This document shows, one piece after another, positions 15,351 through 22,933 of a stretch of DNA of 31,475 bases (its first letter is position 1; each line of letters begins with the position of its first letter). The translations under genes and the position numbers were made by a program. Source of the stretch: a virus; IMG/VR virus record IMGVR_UViG_3300033571_010750, positions 1 through 31,475 of that record. The stretch is one strand, 5' to 3'. Below the pieces are notes generated by a model. The model did no database searches, was not told the DNA's origin, and worked only from the letters and a program-made list of their open reading frames with translations.

Positions 15351-17594
15351 TCACCCCCCGTTGTATGTAATGCTGCGGATCACCGCCAGCAAATGAAAAG
15401 GCATGGGCGCGGTTTGCGTGATTACGTCGCTGGTCGCGCCCCTCGCCCAGCCGATAGACGATGCCCGCTTGTCTCCGGTGAACACCTCCGGCGCGAAGTC
15501 CAGTTGATCCGGCCCGGTGATGCGCCCCGGCACGGCCTCAGAACCGTTGAGCGTGACGCCCAGCGTGTTGTTCACCCTGATGGTGATCTCGTTGGTGCTG
15601 ATGGCGTCGGATTGCGCGCTGCCCTGCCCGGTCTGAATCTCCGGCGTCAGTAGCTCCACGGTCGGAGTTACCATCTTGCCGATAAGGGTGCGCCGCGCCG
15701 TGCGTGGTAGGGTGATGGTGTTCGCTGCAACGGTAAATTCGCCCATGTCCACACCGTCTGCAATGCAACGCACCGTCTCTCCGTTGAGATGCGCCGCCGT
15801 CCATGTTGCAGTGCCGCCTACGCTGTCCTGAGATAGTGCGCAGTCCAGTTGAAAACCCCACGAAAGCGGCTCATCGGCAACCGGGTAATCGTTGTAATCG
15901 GGCGATGCCGTTCCGTAGATCGGATACCAGTCAGGCTGCATGCGCTCAATGTAGCGTTTCGTGCTGCCGTTGATTGAGCGGCGGATGATGAGCCACACCT
16001 GTTCCGTGCCACCGCTGGGCAGGATGCCCATGGACTCTACCGCGCCGTCAATCTCATGGCGCGTAAAGGCGATCATGTCTAAATCCCGATCTATGGTGCA
16101 AGACACCAGCCTCCCATTGGTTAGCCACGCCCACAATACCGGCTCCGGCTCCTGCTGAAACACCATGCCAGCAATACCCGTTTCGGTGATGTGTTCAGAA
16201 AGCGTGGTGATGTCCGGGGCTTTGTAGCCGTCCTGGTCATACTGGAAGCCCATGGCACGCAGCTTGCGTAACGCGCGCTGTACAAACATGGTTTCTTTGC
16301 CGACTTGCACGGGCTTTACGTTGGCTGCACCGTGCGGGGACTGCGGCTTTACCTGCACATTTGTCGGCGTGATTGGCTTCTCTACACCGGATTGCATCGA
16401 ATATTCGCCGCCGTAGGTCAGCACCAGCAGGTTACGTGCTGATACGAGCCACTGGATTTGATTGGCTTGGTTGTTGCCAGCCAGCGCAAAAGCAAAAGCG
16501 TGATCGTCGTTTGTGCCTGATGTGAAGTCGAGCGGCTCACCGCTGCGGCTACCCCATACGGTCTGCGGTTTCTGCGTGGTGCCAGCGGCAACTAGGCGTT
16601 GCTCGTGCAGCGCACCTGTTCGCGGGTATCCCTTGGTTGCGCTCCACGCCGCATCCTCAAGCGTCCATGCCAGCGCGGGCGCGGCGACTGCTGAAATCAG
16701 TTCGGTAACAATGGTCGCATCCACCACGGTCGCGCTTGTGTATGCCGTGATTTTGGCCAGCCCTTTATTGACGCGCACATATTTGCCAACGTCATCCGAG
16801 CGCCAACCGTCTGCTGAAAGCGTTAGGGTGATGGTGGCGCCAACCGGAGTGGCCGCGCTGGGCGTCAACGTGGTTTGTGGGCTGCTGTCCAGGTTCCACG
16901 CGCCACCGGTGATGGCGGTGGAGTCAAACAGCGAATTGACGGTGCCACTTACTACCGTTGTGCTGGTAAACCCGGTGATCACAAACACGCCGCCGTTTTG
17001 GGTGATGGCGCGGCCGACGTCCGATGTTAGAAACGATGCCGCTGATGCGGTCATGGTGCGGCCAGTGCCAAGCGTGTTGGCGGATAGCGTCAGGCTCGCA
17101 GCCGGGTAGCGTCCATCCTCGGCAAACGGAAGCGCGGTAAACGGCGCGTTCTGGCACGCCCAATTCGCATCCGCGAACGTGCGCAGCCGGTTGGGGTAAA
17201 CGCTGCCGTGAAACAGGTACATGGCGTCCTCGGCCTGCGCGAAGTCCATATCCGCAACGTATGCCGTGGTGTAGGGCGTGGTGATCTCGTATGGCGCTCC
17301 GATGCGCGTGCCGTCCGGCTTGTAGAAACGGGCGTAGGTGTTGCCCATCTCGATCATGTACGCCTTGTCCCGATTGATGATGTAGGGGATCAGGCGCGTG
17401 CGCGCGGCGCTGTCCTTTACCTCTTTGATGAACTCAGTCCCGGCGCGCTTCTTGACCCCGCCCAGCGTGCGGCACAGCACATTGACGAGCCGCTTTGCTG
17501 CGTGCGGGTATCTGGCAATATCCACGCGGCCATACGCAAACGGCGACAACTCGCCCGCGCTGAAATCCGTTTGAATGACTTTGACTTTTGGCAT
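15351..17594 (-). CDS. Tail nozzle protein (tail tubular protein B-like)
   Basis: A 747-residue structural protein. The opening (QTDFSAGELSPFAYGRVDIARYPHAAKRLVNVL, spread over residues 8-40, then GGVKKRAGTEF) is highly characteristic of podoviral nozzle / T7 gp12-like proteins that form the end of the short tail and gate DNA exit. The interior is beta-rich, with Thr/Ala/Val repeats around residues 190-310 that look like an inserted Ig-like or platform domain. It follows the gatekeeper gene with a one-base stop/start overlap (TAATG), the usual gp11-gp12 pair. Confidence 0.88.
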   Translation of the reverse strand: MPKVKVIQTDFSAGELSPFAYGRVDIARYPHAAKRLVNVLCRTLGGVKKRAGTEFIKEVKDSAARTRLIPYIINRDKAYMIEMGNTYARFYKPDGTRIGAPYEITTPYTTAYVADMDFAQAEDAMYLFHGSVYPNRLRTFADANWACQNAPFTALPFAEDGRYPAASLTLSANTLGTGRTMTASAASFLTSDVGRAITQNGGVFVITGFTSTTVVSGTVNSLFDSTAITGGAWNLDSSPQTTLTPSAATPVGATITLTLSADGWRSDDVGKYVRVNKGLAKITAYTSATVVDATIVTELISAVAAPALAWTLEDAAWSATKGYPRTGALHEQRLVAAGTTQKPQTVWGSRSGEPLDFTSGTNDDHAFAFALAGNNQANQIQWLVSARNLLVLTYGGEYSMQSGVEKPITPTNVQVKPQSPHGAANVKPVQVGKETMFVQRALRKLRAMGFQYDQDGYKAPDITTLSEHITETGIAGMVFQQEPEPVLWAWLTNGRLVSCTIDRDLDMIAFTRHEIDGAVESMGILPSGGTEQVWLIIRRSINGSTKRYIERMQPDWYPIYGTASPDYNDYPVADEPLSWGFQLDCALSQDSVGGTATWTAAHLNGETVRCIADGVDMGEFTVAANTITLPRTARRTLIGKMVTPTVELLTPEIQTGQGSAQSDAISTNEITIRVNNTLGVTLNGSEAVPGRITGPDQLDFAPEVFTGDKRASSIGWARGATSDVITQTAPMPFHLLAVIRSITYNGG

Positions 17595-18166
17595 TACGCC
17601 AACCGGTGCGCGAGCGTCGGAAAGTCGCCCATCGTTTCGGGCGGGTTTTCTTGGCCGTCAACGGTGCGCGCCGCCTTGAGCACGTCTTTTACAATCTGCT
17701 CCTCGCTCGCCTGTTTGGTGGTGGATTTGGTAATCGGGTATGTCAGCGCGGCAACCATCACCTGCGTCATGGCGTCCACCAGCAGCGCGTCCCACGTGGC
17801 CGGTTCCTCGTTGCGGAAGATGTAGCGCAGTCGGCAAATGGTCGAGTCCATGAGGATGTACCCGCCCTCGATCTCGTACTCGTCGTAGCCGTTTTCCTCG
17901 TCGCCTACGGACAGCACGCGCAGGCAGTCGCCCGGCAGGGGGAACTTGTATGCCCATCCAAATGCTGGCTCAGTCGTGTCTGGCGACAGCACCACGCGCT
18001 TTATCGCGCAGTTCCACGGATGAGAGCGCAATACCCTATCGCGCTTCATTGGGAACAGGTTCACACACAGCCGCGTCCTGGCGTTGTCAACGTCGAAGCT
18101 GTCGATAGATTCATCACCCAGCAGCAGCAGCGCGTTGGAGCATATTGATACGGCACTGGTTGGCAT
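17594..18166 (-). CDS. Tail gatekeeper (tail tubular protein A-like)
   Basis: A 190-residue adaptor that joins portal to nozzle. The sequence (SICSNALLLLGDESIDSF, LFPMKRDRVLRSHPWNCAIKR, FGWAYKFPLPGDCLRVL, EEPATWDALLVDAMTQVMVAALTYPIT) fits the T7 gp11-like gatekeeper family found across podoviruses. The ATG at 18166 has a GAGGT ribosome site. The gene begins 19 nt after the strong terminator, so its expression depends on readthrough or a local promoter. Confidence 0.87.
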   Translation of the reverse strand: MPTSAVSICSNALLLLGDESIDSFDVDNARTRLCVNLFPMKRDRVLRSHPWNCAIKRVVLSPDTTEPAFGWAYKFPLPGDCLRVLSVGDEENGYDEYEIEGGYILMDSTICRLRYIFRNEEPATWDALLVDAMTQVMVAALTYPITKSTTKQASEEQIVKDVLKAARTVDGQENPPETMGDFPTLAHRLA

Positions 18167-18184
18167 GCTGCTACCTCATTCAAG

Positions 18185-18214
18185 AAAAAAACCCGGCCCT
18201 TTTCAGGAACCGGG
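18185..18214 (-). terminator. Intrinsic terminator downstream of the capsid genes
   Basis: On the minus strand an 8-bp stem (CCCGGTTC / GGGCCGGG, with two G-U pairs) closes a 7-nt loop and is followed by seven Ts. It lies between the capsid-associated gene (stop 18256) and the gatekeeper gene (start 18166). This is the same genomic place as T7 terminator T-phi after gene 10, so it probably boosts capsid over tail expression. Confidence 0.85.
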
Positions 18215-18255
18215 CTTAAAGGCCGCTTGCGCGACAGATTGCTTGTTGCTTTTGC

Positions 18256-18717
18256 TTACGGGAACAGGAACGGAACCTCGATCTTGATTTGCGCGTTCGC
18301 GGTGGGCGTGCCGCCGTTGAGAGTGGCGTACATGTAGGAGTCCACCAGCGTGACGTACTCCACGCCGTCTTTCACCAGCGCGCCGCTGTTGAGAATCGAA
18401 CGTACGGCTGCGGTTGCCACGTCTACCGCGGCGGCGATGCCGTCCGCGTCTATGGCGGTGCCGTCCGACACCTTGCGCAACCCCACGTCGAGCGTAATGC
18501 TGGTGCCCATATCTGCGCAGTTCACGTAGCCGTTGCTCAGGATGCGCGAACCCTTGGGGATGACATGGGGTGATGCAATGGTGTCGCCGTTGGCCCACGT
18601 CACCGTGTCCGGCGAGGTAATGACGATAACCTTCGGATCACCGATGCCCATTTTCGGGCGCTGGTATTTGGTGCCGGCCGCCACGTATGCGGCCTGTTTG
18701 CTTACGACTTCAGCCAT
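18256..18717 (-). CDS. Capsid-associated structural protein, possible decoration protein
   Basis: A 153-residue, beta-rich protein encoded directly after the major capsid gene and before the terminator, so co-expressed at high level with capsid. It has no recognised motif. Visible features are a Val/Thr/Asp-rich pattern (GDPKVIVITSPDTVTWANGD, DGVEYVTLVDSYMYATL) and an Ala-rich helix (AIDADGIAAAVDVATAAVRS). It has a strong AAGGAG ribosome site. Position suggests a head decoration or head-stabilising protein; this is inference. Confidence 0.7.
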   Translation of the reverse strand: MAEVVSKQAAYVAAGTKYQRPKMGIGDPKVIVITSPDTVTWANGDTIASPHVIPKGSRILSNGYVNCADMGTSITLDVGLRKVSDGTAIDADGIAAAVDVATAAVRSILNSGALVKDGVEYVTLVDSYMYATLNGGTPTANAQIKIEVPFLFP

Positions 18718-18741
18718 GATTTATCTCCTTGTTCGTGGCGG

Positions 18742-19608
18742 TTATTGGAAGGCGATTTGAACGACTTTGTACTCGTCCTGACGGCCCGCCCCATACGAGG
18801 CGCCCATCGAGACTTGCCACAAGTCTTTCTTGTCGCCGCGCCGGGTCACATTGCCCTCTTCGTAGCCGCGCGCAAAGTGGATGCCGGACTTGGCCCAGGC
18901 GTACAGGTAGTACGTCGAACTGGTCAGCGTCACGTTCTGGTACGGAATCCACGTGAAGCCCATCCACTTGCGGCCAACGTCGCCATCTTGGATCATCTTG
19001 ACGGCCATGAAATCGGCGCTGGTCAGCGTCGTATCGGTCATGATGTCCTCCATGGCCTTGTCGTTGTACATAAAGTACAACTCCTCGCCTGCATGCTCGT
19101 CCGCCTCGTTCGCGCGGAAGATGCTCTTGGCTTGGATGATCTTGGCCTTGGTCAGACCGGCAGAGCCGTGCGCGATCAACTGGCCAGCTGGCAAGGTGTT
19201 CGCGGTGACGCCGTCCTTGGAACTGATGGACGCGCCCAATGCGGTATAGATGATGCTGTCGGCCTTCCTGTTTCGCGCGCTGATCAGTTGGCGCATGTAA
19301 TCGCCACCGGTCACAGGGTTGACGATCATCTTCGGGATGTCGTTGCGGTCGAGCGGCAGCGCCTTGTAGTAGTCGGTCATCGTCGCAAGGCGGTTGCTGT
19401 GGTTCGGGTCGCCCCACTCGGTATCGCCGTGACGCACCGTGTTGGCGTCCATCTCGACGGTGCCGATGTTGTTGATGGTGAAACCGTCGCCGCTGATCTG
19501 GCCGCGATCCGTGACCGCTTTCATCAGGCGGGATTCGGTTTGCTGGGCAGCGTGGCGGATGCTTGTGTCCCACTGCTGCACGAATGCTTGGGTGATCGTG
19601 TCGGACAT
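18742..19608 (-). CDS. Major capsid protein
   Basis: A 288-residue protein that builds the icosahedral head. It follows the scaffold gene and has a strong AGGAG ribosome site. The pattern (ITQAFVQQWDTSIRHAAQQTESRL, MDANTVRHGDTEWGDPNHSNR, TDYYKALPLDRNDIPKMI, WMGFTWIPYQNV, AWAKSGIHFARG) matches the podoviral Phage_capsid_2-type coat proteins with HK97-like fold that lack a cleaved propeptide. The 185-nt leader upstream is non-coding and rich in hairpins. Confidence 0.9.
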   Translation of the reverse strand: MSDTITQAFVQQWDTSIRHAAQQTESRLMKAVTDRGQISGDGFTINNIGTVEMDANTVRHGDTEWGDPNHSNRLATMTDYYKALPLDRNDIPKMIVNPVTGGDYMRQLISARNRKADSIIYTALGASISSKDGVTANTLPAGQLIAHGSAGLTKAKIIQAKSIFRANEADEHAGEELYFMYNDKAMEDIMTDTTLTSADFMAVKMIQDGDVGRKWMGFTWIPYQNVTLTSSTYYLYAWAKSGIHFARGYEEGNVTRRGDKKDLWQVSMGASYGAGRQDEYKVVQIAFQ

Positions 19609-19648
19609 GAAAAACTCCTGAATAAGTTGATAGGTTCATCAGCCTTCC

Positions 19649-19674
19649 CAGGGTGTCCGGTTAAACCGGGCCTG
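19649..19674 (-). repeat. Capsid-leader hairpin, promoter-proximal to capsid
   Basis: The palindrome CCGGTT-T-AACCGG (19657-19669), with an outer CAGG/CCTG pairing, forms a long imperfect stem. In the transcript it is followed by ACACCC-type sequence, as for the other two related hairpins. No U-tract follows it. Confidence 0.6.
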
Positions 19675-19681
19675 CTACGTT

Positions 19682-19703
19682 CTGGCGCTGGCTTAAGCGT
19701 CAG
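19682..19703 (-). repeat. Capsid-leader imperfect hairpin
   Basis: Arms CTG-G-CGCT and AGCG-T-CAG pair around a GGCTTA loop, with one G-U pair. It lies between the two larger hairpins of the leader. It is the weakest of the set. Confidence 0.4.
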
Positions 19704-19715
19704 GTGCGGGCATCA

Positions 19716-19754
19716 CAGCACAGGGTGTCCGCTCGCCACTTCGGGCCTGTGCTG
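19716..19754 (-). repeat. Capsid-leader hairpin with 9-bp stem
   Basis: A perfect 9-bp stem, CAGCACAGG/CCTGTGCTG, encloses a 21-nt loop containing further short pairing (CCG/CGG). The inner sequence shares AGGCCCG and CGGACACCCT with the hairpin at 19649-19674, so the two are diverged copies of one design. Confidence 0.65.
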
Positions 19755-19775
19755 CGCATTATGTTTTTGGCGGGG

Positions 19776-19792
19776 TGTCGGTTTCCCGACTT
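19776..19792 (-). repeat. 17-bp hairpin element, copy 2 (scaffold/capsid)
   Basis: Same 17 bp as the copies at 3267 and 25166, with stem GTCGG/CCGAC and GAAA loop. It begins two bases after the scaffold TAA and opens the capsid leader. Identity to the 25166 copy extends to AAAA before and CC after the core. Confidence 0.75.
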
Positions 19793-19793
19793 T

Positions 19794-20708
19794 TTAAATG
19801 ATCAGTATTGCTGATCCGCTTTTTTTAACGTCCGAAGCGGCCTTTGCCTCGAAGTAATCGCGTACCTGCTTGCTCACGCGCGCATGGTCAACGTGTTTCG
19901 GGTTGTTGTAGGCCTCGGAATCCAGCAAATGCTCAACGGTTTGTCCCGCAGGCAGTGCGGCGCCGGGGTTGATGGCTTTATCCTCGCCAAGCTCGCCGCC
20001 GATGCGATTGAGCATCCGAATGAAGCGCGGATCGTTGCCGTACTCTTGGATAAGCGCTTGAGCATCTTCGCCGCCATAGGCCACGGCTGCGTTGTATGCC
20101 TTTTTCGTCTCGGCCTTGTACTGATCTTCTGATTTCCACTCTTTGCGCAAGTCGGCCACGCAATCATCGGCAGACAGCGTGCGCGAACCCTCGACCAGCT
20201 TGGGCGCGATCTCCATGTACCGGCCCATGGCCAGGTCGATTTGCTTTTGCGTATACCCGGCTGCGTGAGCTTCCTTTAGAAACTCGCCCATGATCGGGTC
20301 GGCCTTGGGGTCCCACTTCCCTTTAAGCGCATCGGGCACCGCCACCGTGTATTCGTCCGGCGTTTTGGGCCGCACGTCACCAGTGCCCAGGCGTGCCGAT
20401 AGGTGGCCGTATGCCTCGCCCAGCTTCTTGCTCGAAGCCTCAAGGTCTATCGTGCCGTCAGGCGCCTTGACGTGGTACTTCTCCGGGATGAAGTGCTTAT
20501 CGCCAGCGCCTTGGGCTAGGGCTGTGCCTGCGTCTGCGCCTGCTCCTGCGCCCTGCGCGGCTGCTCCGCTGGCTGGTGCGGTTCCACCCGCTGCTCCTCC
20601 GTCTGCGCCGCCTGCTGCTGCTCCAGCATCGCCGCCACCGCCGCCGCCGCCATCTGCTCCACCACCAGCCGAATCGCAAAGCACATTGAAAAGTCCTTTC
20701 AAAAACAT
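19794..20708 (-). CDS. Capsid scaffolding protein
   Basis: A 304-residue assembly scaffold. After a short hydrophobic start, residues ~14-70 are an extreme Gly/Ala/Asp low-complexity region. The conserved scaffold segment follows (FIPEKYHVKAPDGTIDLEAS, then KLGEAYGHLSARLGTGD, PKTPDEYTVAVPDALKGKWD), as seen ahead of the coat gene in T7-like and BPP-1-like phages. The C-terminal half is helical and charged. The ATG at 20708 has a GAGGAG ribosome site. The Gly/Ala run is coded by repetitive GC-rich codons and may vary in length between relatives. Confidence 0.86.
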   Translation of the reverse strand: MFLKGLFNVLCDSAGGGADGGGGGGGDAGAAAGGADGGAAGGTAPASGAAAQGAGAGADAGTALAQGAGDKHFIPEKYHVKAPDGTIDLEASSKKLGEAYGHLSARLGTGDVRPKTPDEYTVAVPDALKGKWDPKADPIMGEFLKEAHAAGYTQKQIDLAMGRYMEIAPKLVEGSRTLSADDCVADLRKEWKSEDQYKAETKKAYNAAVAYGGEDAQALIQEYGNDPRFIRMLNRIGGELGEDKAINPGAALPAGQTVEHLLDSEAYNNPKHVDHARVSKQVRDYFEAKAASDVKKSGSAILII

Positions 20709-20711
20709 GGG

Positions 20712-20948
20712 TTACTCCTCGTTCTCGTTGGTCTGCACGCCATTGGCGCGGTTGATTTGCGTGTTGATGTAGTCGATCACCTTGCGCATGCCGCCCCGCT
20801 CGTAGGTCTGCAACACGGCATCGATTCCGCCCTTGCTGACTTGTGGCTGGTAAAAGCGCTGAATGAGGTCATCGAGGATGCGCGCGCCGCGTCTATCGAC
20901 CTCAAACATGTCGGCATAGTCCTGCGCGGTTGGACGTTGTTCGCTCAT
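20712..20948 (-). CDS. Bbp19-like small phage protein
   Basis: A 78-residue protein (DYADMFEVDRRGARILDDL, then QTYERGGMRKVIDYINTQIN) resembling the Bbp19 family named after Bordetella phage BPP-1, usually encoded beside the scaffold and capsid genes. The start overlaps the previous stop by 4 nt and it ends 3 nt before the scaffold ATG. The family's function is not known to me; a minor morphogenesis role is inferred from context. Confidence 0.68.
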   Translation of the reverse strand: MSEQRPTAQDYADMFEVDRRGARILDDLIQRFYQPQVSKGGIDAVLQTYERGGMRKVIDYINTQINRANGVQTNENEE

Positions 20949-21259
20949 GCGGCTTTTTTCACTGGCGCTACCTTGCGCGGAATCTGCATGCGTGAAATCT
21001 TGTAGCCGCCGCGCTCCTCGGTGAAAGTAACCAAGCCCATTCTCATAACGTCCGCGAGCCTCTTGTATTTCTTGTATTCGTGCGGCTTCATCTTGCGGCG
21101 ATCCGTAAAATCAATCACGAAAAGCTGATCAATCCCTGCGTTAATGAGCGCATCGTTTATGCTTTCCCCGGCCTCAAGGTCACGCGCGATGCCGAAAGCA
21201 ACAATCGTTGACCCGGTATCCACTTCACCAAGCCCCATACCCCTGATAACGATGGTCAT
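20945..21259 (-). CDS. Conserved phage protein of unknown function
   Basis: A 104-residue protein, not recognised. The N-terminal half is beta-like (MTIVIRGMGLGEVDTGSTIVAFG). The middle and C-terminus are basic and helical (RRKMKPHEYKKYKRLADVMR), ending in PRKVAPVKKAA. Start and stop both overlap neighbours by 4 nt, so it is a tightly coupled member of the head operon. Confidence 0.65.
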   Translation of the reverse strand: MTIVIRGMGLGEVDTGSTIVAFGIARDLEAGESINDALINAGIDQLFVIDFTDRRKMKPHEYKKYKRLADVMRMGLVTFTEERGGYKISRMQIPRKVAPVKKAA

Positions 21260-21909
21260 GCAAGCCTGTTCCGCAGTTCTGCGCCAGTCCCGTTGTATGC
21301 CGTGGTTCCAGCGGCGTCCTTGTAAATCAGCGCCGTCATGTAAGGCGTTACGCTGTCATCGTCGTAGATCGTCAGCACTCCGCTTGCGGGGTCTGTCTTG
21401 ATTCTGTTCCGAAGAATCTTCTGGCAAATCGTGATTGATGCATTGTCCGGTGCCGTATAGCCGGATGTTGCCAGCCGGGATGACACTGCGGCATCGAGGT
21501 TTGATGCGTTTAGACCCGTGACACTGCCAACAGAACCAACAACATTACCACCTACATTTCCGGTAACGCTTGCAACAGCACCACCGGCAAACGTGCTGCG
21601 GCTGGATACATCCGCATCAGTAGCCCCGGCCTCGACCAACAACACCAAATCGCATGGGTCAGCACCAGGCGCGGTAATGTGAATCGCCAAATCCCCAACG
21701 GTATCCGTCATGCCAGCCGTCAACGCAATCGAATACCATCCGGCAGACCGCCCCGTTACGGTGGGCGCGATGCTTGCAAATGCGCCGCCGTCCTTGCTTG
21801 CCGTGATGGTCAATGTGAGACTGTCAACTCCCGTGACGTGATCGGTAGATGAAACCATAATCACCATCACGTTTTTTGCTGTGCTTTGCTTGACCTTACG
21901 CATTGGCAA
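21256..21909 (-). CDS. Structural protein with repetitive glycine/valine segment
   Basis: A 217-residue protein. The N-terminal half is beta-sandwich-like (LTLTITASKDGGAFASIAPT, GWYSIALTAGMTDTVGDLAI). The middle has short repeats (SVTGNVGGNVVGSVGSVTG), then LDAAVSSRLATSGYTAPDNA. The end (ILRNRIKTDPASGVLTIYDDD, then YNGTGAELRNRLA) is a module I associate with many phage virion proteins of unclear role. It lies between the portal and scaffold groups. A head-surface or neck appendage is inferred. Confidence 0.68.
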   Translation of the reverse strand: MPMRKVKQSTAKNVMVIMVSSTDHVTGVDSLTLTITASKDGGAFASIAPTVTGRSAGWYSIALTAGMTDTVGDLAIHITAPGADPCDLVLLVEAGATDADVSSRSTFAGGAVASVTGNVGGNVVGSVGSVTGLNASNLDAAVSSRLATSGYTAPDNASITICQKILRNRIKTDPASGVLTIYDDDSVTPYMTALIYKDAAGTTAYNGTGAELRNRLA

Positions 21910-22363
21910 CGCGGCTGCGCGAATAGGTATTGCTGCCGCCAGAGTCCGGGGCCGTTGGGTCGCGCAAGTAAATCGAAACGCTTGCGTTACCGGCGAGAAT
22001 GTTGCGCGTAGTCCCTGCCCTATCAGGTGATCCGGAAAGATACGCCACCGCGTAATACAGTAGGCCTGGGCTCACGGGCGAAAAATTGAATACGCCTGCG
22101 CCATCGCTGGTTGTCGCATCAACCCGCGCATCATCAATCACCCGGTACAACTCCACAGAACACCCGCCAAGAGCGGCCCCCGCACCTGTTAGCGTGTTGC
22201 CGCCAATGAGCAGTGGCGGCAGGTATATGGGAGGGCGCGGCGTGATCCCGGACAGAGAAGGGCCAAGCGCTCGACGGTGACGTGATATTGCGCCGATGCC
22301 GCGCCCGACTAAATTATGCTCATCCATCTTGATCAGACGGACATTCCGCCCGTAGTAAATCAT
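21896..22363 (-). CDS. Protein with carboxypeptidase-regulatory/Ig-like domain
   Basis: A 155-residue protein. After a basic, Pro-rich lead (PSLSGITPRPPIYLPPLLIG), residues ~55-135 form a predicted beta-sandwich of the carboxypeptidase-regulatory type (LYRVIDDARVDATTSDGAGVFNF, given here in parts: ATTSDGAGVFNF, PGLLYYAVAYLSGSPD). Ig-like folds of this sort are common on phage surfaces and are thought to bind carbohydrates. It overlaps both neighbours slightly (1 nt and 14 nt). Confidence 0.65.
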   Translation of the reverse strand: MIYYGRNVRLIKMDEHNLVGRGIGAISRHRRALGPSLSGITPRPPIYLPPLLIGGNTLTGAGAALGGCSVELYRVIDDARVDATTSDGAGVFNFSPVSPGLLYYAVAYLSGSPDRAGTTRNILAGNASVSIYLRDPTAPDSGGSNTYSRSRVANA

Positions 22364-22917
22364 TAGTTCAGAGAGACGAAATCAAAATCATGAACTTGCA
22401 TGGTTTCCGCGGTTGATCCGCTGCGCAGCGCTTGCGGACTCAGCACCAGCGATGCGCTTGTGAGATCGCACGCGCCGGATACGACTGGAGCCGTAGCAGG
22501 AACAAGGAAAGTACCTGCTGCGATAACCGATGTGCCAAACGTCGCGCGCCCGTTCACAAAAAGCGTCCCCGTCGCGCCCGTGCTTCGGCAATGCGTCCAG
22601 ACTTCCCATATCCACGAAATATTCGTCTGTGACGCCACCAACGTCTGAGCGGCAGAAGATGCCAAAACAACGCCGTTGGCGTCCGCGCCAGTGCCATACA
22701 GCAAGCCTAGCGTGAGGTTTCCGGGTGTGAGCGCTGTCGTGATACGCCCAAACATCCGCATGTACGTCTTTTTTCCGACGCGGCCAAAGTAATGCGTGCC
22801 GAGCGGCGGGAGGTTTGAGACTGGCAGCAATGCCTTATTTGTCGCCGCCAGCGTCACAGCGGACGCGTCTGCGCCCATAAACGGCTCGCGCAAATCGCAA
22901 TAAAATGCACCATCCAT
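22363..22917 (-). CDS. Beta-rich virion protein, unknown
   Basis: A 184-residue protein, not recognised. It is rich in Thr, Ala, Val and Gly with alternating hydrophobics (TYMRMFGRITTALTPGNLTL, SWIWEVWTHCRSTGATGTLF), suggesting a jelly-roll or lectin-like sandwich. It is the first of three beta-rich genes between portal and the head-assembly genes, all with minimal spacing, so they are probably minor capsid or appendage proteins. Confidence 0.65.
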   Translation of the reverse strand: MDGAFYCDLREPFMGADASAVTLAATNKALLPVSNLPPLGTHYFGRVGKKTYMRMFGRITTALTPGNLTLGLLYGTGADANGVVLASSAAQTLVASQTNISWIWEVWTHCRSTGATGTLFVNGRATFGTSVIAAGTFLVPATAPVVSGACDLTSASLVLSPQALRSGSTAETMQVHDFDFVSLN

Positions 22918-22933
22918 GATCTACCTCGTGTGG

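Larger units (their letters stand above)
19609..19793 (-). other. Structured 5' leader of the capsid gene
   Basis: A 185-nt stretch between scaffold stop and capsid start with no credible gene. On the minus strand it contains four hairpins in series: 19776-19792, 19716-19754, 19682-19703 and 19649-19674. Three of them are followed by the same ACACCC tail, so they look like related units. Just after the first hairpin a CATAAT sequence resembles a -10 box, without a good -35. The leader ends in the AGGAG ribosome site of capsid. It could control stability, processing or translation of capsid mRNA. Confidence 0.55.

Noticed and set aside
18745-19797. 350-codon plus-strand ORF antisense to the capsid gene
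   Set aside because: A long open shadow caused by high GC. The minus-strand capsid gene has clear family character, and the shadow also crosses the capsid leader.
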